Shown: one piece after another, positions 1 through 7,130 of the stretch | How positions within the stretch are numbered: the first letter of the stretch is position 1 | Layout: each line of letters opens with the position of its first letter | Source: Microbulbifer agarilyticus | GTDB lineage: Bacteria; Pseudomonadota; Gammaproteobacteria; Pseudomonadales; Cellvibrionaceae | Assembly (NCBI RefSeq): GCF_019800665.1 | Contig: NZ_JAHVKO010000003.1 | Location: 682,001-746,000 of the forward strand | Direction: 5' to 3' | Length of the DNA: 64,000 nucleotides | Position numbers and translations under genes: made by a program | Notes under the pieces: model-generated | Database searches by the model: none | What the model was told of the DNA's origin: nothing | What the model saw: only the letters and a program-made list of their open reading frames with translations

Positions 1-2618
1 CGCAGTGCATCGGTAGTTTCATCGATGTAGCGCATATCCCAGTCCAAAGTCCAGTTGTCGCCGTAAACACCTACGGTGGTGTTCATGCGCCATTCTGGGA
101 ATACCGCAAAGCCGTTAGCCGTTCCAACCAATTCGCGGGTGCCTGCAAGCGGGTAGGCGCGCTCGTAGGTGTCCATCAGAGTACCCATCCAGCTTACAGA
201 GTAGCCTTGCACAGGGCCAACACTTAGGTCGCCTTGGTATTGGGCTGCAAAGTCAAAGCCGCTGGTGGTAAGGGTGCCGAGGTTACCGAAGGACGCGTAG
301 GCATCACCAGGGTAGGGGGCGGTACCATAGGCGGTCAGGTATGGATTGCCCTGCTCTGTACCATCACTGCCGTACAGTACAGTACAGGCCTGATGAGAGA
401 GATCGACAGAGTTCATACATGCAAACATCAAATCGTTGATGTCTTCGGAGCCGATCACGTTTTCGATCTCAATGCTCCAGTAGTCAACACTGAGGGACAA
501 ACCGTCTACGAAGTTCGGGGTGTAAACGAAGCCTACGTTGAAGGATTCAGATTCTTCTGCTTCGAGAGGCTCGCTAGGAGCGGAAGTTTCGTAGTAAGAC
601 TGCCATGCAAAGCCCAGTTCACCTGCGTCACTAGTGTCGATGCCCAGAGCCTGACAGTTGTCGTAAATGGTCTGGGAAATGTCACCAGATGCCAGTCGAC
701 GATCACCAAACTCACACAAAGGCTCAACAATCGGGAAGCCACCAGCATCACCCTGATTTAGCTCAGAAATGTTCGGAGCGCGGAAACCTGTGGCGAAGCC
801 AGCGCGAACACGCAAATCTTCCAGAGGCTGATAATCAGCACCAATTTTATAGGTGGTGGATTCACCGGCAGAGGTGTTGTAATCCGAATGGCGGACAGAC
901 GCATTCAAGCTCAGGTTGTCCAGAACCGGGAGCAGTGTTTCTGCGAACACTTCGTGGACAGAGAATCCGCCCTCGAGTGGGTCACCAGCACCGCCAGTGG
1001 TAAGGCCCTCGGAAACAAATTCGTCAGGTATATACTGGCCTTTTTCGTTGCGATTCTCGAATCCTACGGCCCAACCTGCAGTGCCGCCAGCCATCTCGAA
1101 CAGGTCGCCACTAAACGCCAAAGAGGTCACTTCCATACGGGACTTATAGAAGTCTTTCAGGGAGTTGGCACTCAGGTAGGCCATCTGCTCAGGAGTAATG
1201 CTACCGAATTCGCCGAACGGGTTCAGTACGCCCGCATCAGCACATGCGCTATCCGCAGCACAAGCTTCGGGATCAACAATGATGGCCCAGCGATCGAAAC
1301 GGCCATAGTTGGTAGTTTCGTCGAAAGTCTGGTTTTCAGAGAAGGTGTAGCTGAAGTCCCAGTCAACTTTATCCGCGATGTTGCCTTTGAAGCCCGCAAC
1401 CATGCGGTAGGAATCCGCAACCTGGGTGAACAGACGACCGCCGGACTCTTGGAAGCGACGGTTTACGCGTACACCAATGTCTGAGATGCCCAGATCGTTC
1501 ATGTCATCAGCGGTGCCAAGGATACCGTCTTCACCTGCGGCGTTTACACCGAAGGGGTTGTACGGGTTGCTGGCAGGAACCCAGTCATTCCACTGAGCAC
1601 CGTTGTTTGGAGTTTCAACAGTCGAGCTTACAGCGAAAGATGCATCAGGCGCCAGGCGCTGGTGGGATGTACGGCGAGTGTAGATAGCTTCTACATAGCC
1701 TTCTACATCATCAGAGATTTCAATATTGCCAAGTACACCAAATTGCCAACGCTCGTTCGGGGTGATCAGGGCGTTTACCGGAGCATAGTTGTACACATCA
1801 CCAGAGGCGAATTCGCGTGCCATACCGATCGAGGAGTCATAAATGTAGTTACCCTCACCCGGCACACGAATTTTCCGGCTGTTTGAAGAGCCTGAGCCCT
1901 GAGCCTCAAAAGAGCCGTCTTCCTGAAGGATCGGGTACAGGGCTTCAGTAGCCCATGGGCGTTCCGCCTGAACCATTTCTTCCTGTACGGAGTAACCGAG
2001 GGACATCATCATGTTGCCGCGGTCACCATTAATGCCTGCCAGCATGGAGAAGCCGCTGTTCTCGGCTTGTCCGTCTTCTGTACCCGCGCCCAGGTTGGCG
2101 TTGACTTCGAAACCTTCGAAATCATCTTTCAGGATAAAGTTAACAACGCCGGCAAGTGCGTCGGAGCCGTAAATGGTAGACGCGCCATCTTTCAAGACTT
2201 CGACGCGCTCAATCATGGCTTCAGGTACGTTGTTGATGTCAACAGCGCCGTCACCGGTTGCGTCGCCAGCCATGCGGCGGCCATTAACCAGCACCAGGGT
2301 ACGGTTGAAACCCAGGCCACGCATGTCGATCTTTTTCTGACCAGTGGCGCTGCCGTTGTTGGTAGAGGTACCCATTTGGTAACCGGTAAATGCCGGGTCT
2401 TCTTTCAGGAATTCGTCAACACTGGCGAGGCCAGCTTTGCTCAATTCCTCAGTACCATAAGAGTTAATTGGGCTGGAAGAGCTGAAGTCGTCGCGAGCAA
2501 TGCGCGAACCAGTAACAACAACCTCTTCAACCATGGTTGCATCTTCCTGCGCGAAGGCCGGCAGGGCTGGAACCATGATCGTAGCGGCAACCGCTACGGA
2601 AAGAAGGTTCTTTTTCAT
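1..2618 (-). CDS. TonB-dependent outer-membrane receptor, C-terminus beyond the window
   Basis: This reading frame is open from an ATG at 2618 to the left edge, about 872 codons, so the end of the beta-barrel is missing. It starts with a signal peptide (MKKNLLSVAVAATIMVPALPAFA), followed by the EEVVVTGSRIA segment typical of the TonB-box/plug junction. The plug motif follows (VDINNVPEAMIERVEVLKDG, then STIYGSDALAGVVNFIL), and then a long barrel region rich in aromatic and Asn/Gly residues. A GAGAGG ribosome site precedes the ATG. Proteins of this family import scarce ligands across the outer membrane using TonB-ExbBD energy. The substrate cannot be read from the sequence. Paired cysteines in late extracellular loops are shared with the neighbouring receptors, which points to local duplication. 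Family assignment is secure; the ligand is unknown. Confidence 0.93.
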   Translation of the reverse strand, partial: MKKNLLSVAVAATIMVPALPAFAQEDATMVEEVVVTGSRIARDDFSSSSPINSYGTEELSKAGLASVDEFLKEDPAFTGYQMGTSTNNGSATGQKKIDMRGLGFNRTLVLVNGRRMAGDATGDGAVDINNVPEAMIERVEVLKDGASTIYGSDALAGVVNFILKDDFEGFEVNANLGAGTEDGQAENSGFSMLAGINGDRGNMMMSLGYSVQEEMVQAERPWATEALYPILQEDGSFEAQGSGSSNSRKIRVPGEGNYIYDSSIGMAREFASGDVYNYAPVNALITPNERWQFGVLGNIEISDDVEGYVEAIYTRRTSHQRLAPDASFAVSSTVETPNNGAQWNDWVPASNPYNPFGVNAAGEDGILGTADDMNDLGISDIGVRVNRRFQESGGRLFTQVADSYRMVAGFKGNIADKVDWDFSYTFSENQTFDETTNYGRFDRWAIIVDPEACAADSACADAGVLNPFGEFGSITPEQMAYLSANSLKDFYKSRMEVTSLAFSGDLFEMAGGTAGWAVGFENRNEKGQYIPDEFVSEGLTTGGAGDPLEGGFSVHEVFAETLLPVLDNLSLNASVRHSDYNTSAGESTTYKIGADYQPLEDLRVRAGFATGFRAPNISELNQGDAGGFPIVEPLCEFGDRRLASGDISQTIYDNCQALGIDTSDAGELGFAWQSYYETSAPSEPLEAEESESFNVGFVYTPNFVDGLSLSVDYWSIEIENVIGSEDINDLMFACMNSVDLSHQACTVLYGSDGTEQGNPYLTAYGTAPYPGDAYASFGNLGTLTTSGFDFAAQYQGDLSVGPVQGYSVSWMGTLMDTYERAYPLAGTRELVGTANGFAVFPEWRMNTTVGVYGDNWTLDWDMRYIDETTDAL

Positions 2619-2639
2619 TGTAAATCCTCTCTTGATCGT

Positions 2640-2765
2640 TGGATTTATGTTTGTTTGCCAGATTTGGCGTGTGCGGAAACAACTACCCCCAAGTGGTCAT
2701 TTCCTTCCCAACATGTATTTAACGGACGGGGTATAAGTTCCCTCAAAAAAAATATAAAAATTTTG
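2640..2765 (-). promoter_or_regulatory. Conserved 5' leader/promoter region of receptor gene 1
   Basis: The 22-base block at 2682-2703 (ACTACCCCCAAGTGGTCATT and two more bases on the plus strand) recurs with at most one change upstream of the pseudogene (3575-3596) and of the next intact receptor (6914-6935). In all three cases it lies 62-68 bases before the start codon. Upstream of it an A/T-run segment is also partly shared. It could be a promoter/operator or a conserved untranslated leader; the sequence alone does not decide. Confidence 0.5.
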
Positions 2766-2890
2766 AAAGTATCGTTATGGCAGGTTAGACAGGTGTCTAG
2801 TGGCGGGTAGTAAGTATGAAATTCTGGTGAGAGCCTGTGGGATGAATAGCGCCCGGATGAAGGAGGAGCTTTTAGTCGAGGTACAGATAC

Positions 2891-2916
2891 AAAAATGGCG
2901 GCCCAAGAGCCGCCTT
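2891..2916 (-). terminator. Rho-independent terminator downstream of the receptor pseudogene
   Basis: On the minus strand GGCGGC (2914-2909) and GCCGCC (2902-2897) form a six-base GC stem with a six-base loop, followed by ATTTTTG. It lies just after the stop codon of the pseudogene at 2940. Confidence 0.75.
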
Positions 2917-2939
2917 AAAGAGATGAAAACACCTAGAAC

Positions 2940-3507
2940 CTAGAAGTTAAAGCAAACACCAATGTGGCCACTGCGGCCAATCGGGTTGTAGACCGCGGCG
3001 TTGGTGTCAGCACCGGTTACGTTACCTGGCACACCAGACAGGATGATCGGCGCTTCTTCGTCGAGGAGGTTGTTCACCCCGATGTTTGCGCTGATGTTAT
3101 TGGTGAATTGGCAGGACGCGAACAGGTCGTGGCTCACATGCTCCCCGACTGAGCAGTCAAAATCCGTGCTGCTCAGATCTGGAGACGCATCGCTCAGGTA
3201 GGAAGTTTCCAGTTGAACGATCAAGCGGTCCATGGCGTAGTTGACGGTTGCCAGCCACTGGTGCTCGAAGAAGCCCACTTCACCTACCTGCTCATCTTCG
3301 TCGCCATACATGGTCAGGGTGTAATCCATGACGTGGCCGTAGTTCAGGCCAACGGGCAGCTGGCCCGGGCCCACATCTATGCCCCACTGCGCCTGGAGGT
3401 CAATACCGTCCATTTTAAGAGTGCCTTCATTTTGGGAGGAACGATGATCACGGCGTCAGTAAGGCTCAGGGCGCCTTTCACAGCTGCGGACAGAATGTTC
3501 TTTTCAT
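2940..3507 (-). pseudogene. Internally deleted, frameshifted TonB-dependent receptor remnant
   Basis: The ATG at 3507 follows the same GAGAGGATTT ribosome site as the neighbouring receptors. ATGAAAAGAACATT looks like ATG-AAA-AAG-AAC with one A lost. Reading past that shift gives NILSAAVKGALSLT, a receptor-type signal peptide. After about 25 codons the sequence jumps directly to the last ~165 codons of a receptor barrel (NEGTLKMDGIDLQAQW up to a terminal Phe, SGHIGVCFNF), in another frame with a stop in between. The C-terminal part is open from 3413 to 2940 (157 aa). Plug and most of the barrel, roughly 700 codons, are absent. Promoter leader and terminator remain in place. This is best explained as deletion within a fourth paralogue. 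A short C-terminal protein is unlikely to be functional. Confidence 0.8.
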
Positions 3508-3524
3508 GGGAAATCCTCTCGTAA

Positions 3525-3660
3525 GATCGTTGGAGTAATTTGGTGTGCCACTTGGTGCGGCGAAATGCGGAATCACTACCTCCAAGTGGTCATTTCCGTT
3601 CCAGCATATACGCGGGGGATAAAGAACAGGTTCCCTAAAAAATAACAAATAGTTCGATGT
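3525..3660 (-). promoter_or_regulatory. Conserved leader of the receptor pseudogene
   Basis: The 3575-3596 block differs by one base from the leaders of the two intact neighbours. The upstream stretch (minus strand TTATTTTTTAGGGAACCTG) resembles that of receptor gene 1. The regulatory region is therefore preserved although the coding region is destroyed. Confidence 0.5.
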
Positions 3661-3736
3661 TTAACTTTACGCAGTTTAGATAGGTCGTTGGTTGGCACGT
3701 TCTTCGGGGGGGTACTTGCGTGCTTCACTTGGCAAT

Positions 3737-3767
3737 AAAAAACCCAGCCTGTTACCAGGCTGGGTTT
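3737..3767 (-). terminator. Rho-independent terminator of the 3790-6852 receptor gene
   Basis: AACCCAGCCTG (3741-3751) and CAGGCTGGGTT (3756-3766) are perfectly complementary with a four-base loop. On the minus strand the stem runs into TTTTTT. It lies about 25 bases after the stop codon. Confidence 0.9.
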
Positions 3768-3789
3768 CATTTCGGGTCACTGCTTCAAA

Positions 3790-6700
3790 TTAGAAGGCGG
3801 TGTTGAACCCAAGGGTATACGAAGTACCCCAAGTCCAGCGACCCACCGCGGTTTCTGCCGGAGTAGGCTCCCAACCTGTAGCGTTCTCTACGAAAAGACG
3901 AACGGTAGTTTGTTCGGTCAGTTCGTAGTTGGCGCCCAGGTTGACCAGAGTGCGGCTCGGCAGTTCATCAAACGGATTGCCTGATTGGTCGATGTACTGC
4001 AGCGGGTCCGCCTGGAACACATTGCGCTCGCCGCGCGCAGCGTAGTCGAGATCCACCAAAGTGGTCAGCCTACCCAGCTGGTGACGCATGGTCAGGCGAC
4101 CGCGCCAGTCAGGGTTGTCGTGCTGGCCGGTAGTATCGTTGAAGTCGAATCCGGTGTTAGAGGTCTCGTTCTTCTTCAGGTTGTACAGACTCAAATCTGC
4201 GCTGAAGTAGCCGGCATCTATTTCACCCATCAGGTTGCCGATGAACGGCATGTCGTTGATGTTGGACTCGTACGTCGCGTTGTACTGCATAGCTCGCAGG
4301 CTACGTAGCGCTGCGTTGACATATCCGGAAGTGAACGCGTTGTTAGTAGGCAGCTGGAAGTTGGAGCCACGCACAAATGTGTTACAGAAGCTATTCGGGA
4401 AGTCCGAAGCGTCGTAACAAGCGTTCATCAGGTCGGTCAGCTCAAAGCTCACGATGGCATCGGCGATGTCGATCTCAATGTAGTCCGCTGAGATTGCGAA
4501 GCCCTCGAACCAGGACGGGGTGTAGACAATGCCAATGTTGGTGCTTTCGGCATTTTCCGTTTGCAGGTTCAGGTTACCGCCGTTAAAGCCGCGTCGAGAG
4601 GCGTTCTGCGCGATACTGCTGAAGTCCGTTGGGATACCCTCGGAGGCACAGTTAGCCTGACGAATCTCCGGATTCGGGCCGCTCGCCAAGTTGCGCTCAT
4701 CACAGGGGTCGGTGGCGAACTGGGCGGATTCCACTTGTGGCAGGAACAATTCCTCTACCGCTGGCGCACGCACGGTCTCCTGTATGTTACCGCGGATCAT
4801 CACGTCGGCGATTGGGCGGTAGTTGATGCCAACTGCCCAAGAGTCGTCCTCACCAGAGCGACTGTTCTCCATCACCCGGTAAGAGCCTTCCATCGACAGG
4901 GAGTACAGGCCCAGCAGGCCCATATCATCGGAGATGATTGGAACGTAAGCCTCTGCATACCCATCGAGGGTGTCGTACTCACCTTTCAGGCTCGCGTCAG
5001 ACAGACCCTGCAGGGAGCTGGTTCCGTCGTCGGTGAAGCCGGCGGCCTCAGTGCGATATTCAACGCCCATGGCTACACCCAGTGCACCGGCCGGCAGTTG
5101 CATGGCGTCGCCGGAAAGGTATGCGCTGAAGATCTCCTGATCGATACGGGATTGGCCAATATTGCTGTAGGTTATGTAGTCATAGGCTTCAGGTGACACT
5201 TCGCCGAACGGATTCAGCGGTGCACAGCTGCCCACGCCGCCCAGCGGATTGTCGTCGGATACCAGTCCGGAGCCCTGTGGGGTCAGGTCATCGGCGTAAC
5301 CCGCTTCGTAGTTGTAGCGGCAGTCGATTTCACCGGTATTGGGGTTGATGCCTGCATCCAGCGCGGCTACGAATTTGGCATCATCAAGGCCAATGGTGGA
5401 GGAGGTAATAGTGCTCCAGCCCTTCTGGGCGGCCACGTCCCAGCTCCAGTCCTGGCCCAAGAACGTGAAGTCGCCGTCGAGGCCGAAGCGGAAGCTGGTG
5501 GTTTCGGACTCATTGGTGATCTCACGTGCGCCCAGATTGGTCCAGCCCTTTTGCATATAGAAGGTGCCAGGGCCGCCCAGTAGGTCTTCCAGTTGCTGGC
5601 GTGAGGCGTCAGTCAGGAAGGGGTTGCTGGTGTCAAACTCCAGTGCGTAGCCGAGACCGCCGAAAACACCGGAATTGTACTGCAGCGCCTGGTAGCCCGG
5701 GTTGGCCGCGCTGGAGGCGTTGGAGAAAATCTGCGAACTGAAATTGATGCTGTCTGTCAGCTGATAGCTGCCGAGAGCAACGATATTCCAGCGCTCGTAG
5801 CCTTCCTGTGCAGTGTTGGTGGCACCGAGGTCGAGGCCGTCACCGCCAGAGGCCCAAACCGAGTTTCCGGTGGGTGCGCCCGGGTCATAATTGGTGATGG
5901 CACCGCTGCCGGACGGGTCGAATTGGTAGAAGTTGCCGTCGCTCCAGGAACCGAGCCCGACGTTGGTGACGGCTACTGGCCCCGGTGTGATCAGGCCGCT
6001 GAAGGAAAGGATGCCGGCGCGAGGCGCTTTGTAAAGGCGAACCTGACCGCCAAAGACGTCGCCATTTGCATCTGCAACTTCGTCACCCGGAGCGGGGGTG
6101 AAGGAGCCCCAGTCGTCGGTGCTCAGGGAATCGACGTCACGGGACAGGATGTTGTCCATCTTGTTGTACTCGACAGCGACGGCCAGGTTGCCGCGTCCAT
6201 TGTCGAAGTTGCCGCCGAACAGGCCGCGGATAGAGGTGTCGTTGCCGAGGTCGCCGCCGATGGAGCGGTTGTCGATGGACAGCTCGGCGCCCTCATAGTC
6301 TTTTTTCAGCACGTAGTTAACCACGCCGGCAACGGCGTCGGCGCCATAGACAGCGGAACCACCCACCTTGACCACCTCGACACGGTCGATCAGGGATACG
6401 GGGATGTTGTTCACATCAACCTGGGAGCCGGGGTTGCCAGCGCCACCAAATGGGGAGTTGCTCGATACAAAACGGCCACCGTTGACCAGCGTCAGGGTCC
6501 GTTGAGAGCCCAAGTCAAACAGGCTGACGGTGCGTTGGCCCACGCCTTGGGAGTTGGCAGCCGTGTTGCTAGCGATGATTGGGTTGGCTGCCGCAAATAC
6601 GCCCGGGATGTCTGCCACCGCCTGTTGGGCGTTGGTGATACCACGTTCTTTCAAGTATTCGGAGTCAACTGAAGTAATAGGACGGGTGGTAACCAAGTCT

Positions 6701-6852
6701 GGTTTTTTGATACGCGAACCGGTGACAACAACCTCTTCTACAAGCTCGGAGTCAATTTTTTGATCTTGCTCCGTATCTTGCTGGGCAATTGCAGGCAATG
6801 CTGGAACTGCAATTGCAGCAGTGATTGCCAAGGACAGTAAGTTTTTATTCAT
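3790..6852 (-). CDS. TonB-dependent outer-membrane receptor
   Basis: The 1020-residue product starts at the ATG at 6852, which is preceded by GAGAGG and begins a clear signal peptide (MNKNLLSLAITAAIAVPALPAIAQ). A longer frame extends to 7002, but its extra 50 residues are translated leader. EEVVVTGSRIKKPDL is at about residue 40. The plug has DVNNIPVSLIDRVEVVKVGG and SAVYGADAVAGVVNYVLKKD. The C-terminus ends in Phe (TLGFNTAF), as required for barrel insertion by BAM. Cysteine pairs occur in extracellular-loop regions (CDERNLASGPNPEIRQANC; CYDASDFPNSFC), as in the sister receptors. It imports an unidentified ligand across the outer membrane and carries no STN domain, so it does not signal to the sigma/FecR pair itself. 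Its own leader and terminator suggest a monocistronic transcript. Confidence 0.95.
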   Translation of the reverse strand: MNKNLLSLAITAAIAVPALPAIAQQDTEQDQKIDSELVEEVVVTGSRIKKPDLVTTRPITSVDSEYLKERGITNAQQAVADIPGVFAAANPIIASNTAANSQGVGQRTVSLFDLGSQRTLTLVNGGRFVSSNSPFGGAGNPGSQVDVNNIPVSLIDRVEVVKVGGSAVYGADAVAGVVNYVLKKDYEGAELSIDNRSIGGDLGNDTSIRGLFGGNFDNGRGNLAVAVEYNKMDNILSRDVDSLSTDDWGSFTPAPGDEVADANGDVFGGQVRLYKAPRAGILSFSGLITPGPVAVTNVGLGSWSDGNFYQFDPSGSGAITNYDPGAPTGNSVWASGGDGLDLGATNTAQEGYERWNIVALGSYQLTDSINFSSQIFSNASSAANPGYQALQYNSGVFGGLGYALEFDTSNPFLTDASRQQLEDLLGGPGTFYMQKGWTNLGAREITNESETTSFRFGLDGDFTFLGQDWSWDVAAQKGWSTITSSTIGLDDAKFVAALDAGINPNTGEIDCRYNYEAGYADDLTPQGSGLVSDDNPLGGVGSCAPLNPFGEVSPEAYDYITYSNIGQSRIDQEIFSAYLSGDAMQLPAGALGVAMGVEYRTEAAGFTDDGTSSLQGLSDASLKGEYDTLDGYAEAYVPIISDDMGLLGLYSLSMEGSYRVMENSRSGEDDSWAVGINYRPIADVMIRGNIQETVRAPAVEELFLPQVESAQFATDPCDERNLASGPNPEIRQANCASEGIPTDFSSIAQNASRRGFNGGNLNLQTENAESTNIGIVYTPSWFEGFAISADYIEIDIADAIVSFELTDLMNACYDASDFPNSFCNTFVRGSNFQLPTNNAFTSGYVNAALRSLRAMQYNATYESNINDMPFIGNLMGEIDAGYFSADLSLYNLKKNETSNTGFDFNDTTGQHDNPDWRGRLTMRHQLGRLTTLVDLDYAARGERNVFQADPLQYIDQSGNPFDELPSRTLVNLGANYELTEQTTVRLFVENATGWEPTPAETAVGRWTWGTSYTLGFNTAF

Positions 6853-6869
6853 TGTAAATCCTCTCTGAT

Positions 6870-7000
6870 CGTTGGATTCATATTTATTGCCGGGTTTGGC
6901 GTTTACAGAAATGACTACCCCCAAGTGGTCATTTCTCTCCCAACAAAGGCTTGACGGACGAGAGGTCAACCTCCTCAAGAAAAATAAAACAAAATTTCGC
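6870..7000 (-). promoter_or_regulatory. Conserved leader of the 3790-6852 receptor gene
   Basis: The block at 6914-6935 is identical to that at 2682-2703 upstream of receptor gene 1. The minus-strand words CCTGCCATAAC and CGTCCGT further upstream are also shared. Distance to the ATG is 62 bases. Confidence 0.5.
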
Positions 7001-7084
7001 AAAATGGTGTTATGGCAGGAAAGTCGGTTTTGTTCAGGGGTGGGGTGGTGAGAAATATGGCTTGAAGTGAGGGCTTACCGGCAT

Positions 7085-7110
7085 AAAAAACCCCGCCATG
7101 AGGGCGGGGC
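7085..7110 (-). terminator. Rho-independent terminator of the 7131-9908 receptor gene
   Basis: CCCCGCC (7091-7097) pairs with GGCGGGG (7103-7109) across a five-base loop, followed on the minus strand by TTTTTT. It is placed 21 bases after the stop codon. Confidence 0.9.
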
Positions 7111-7130
7111 TTGGAGGAGAGGCTAGAGCC

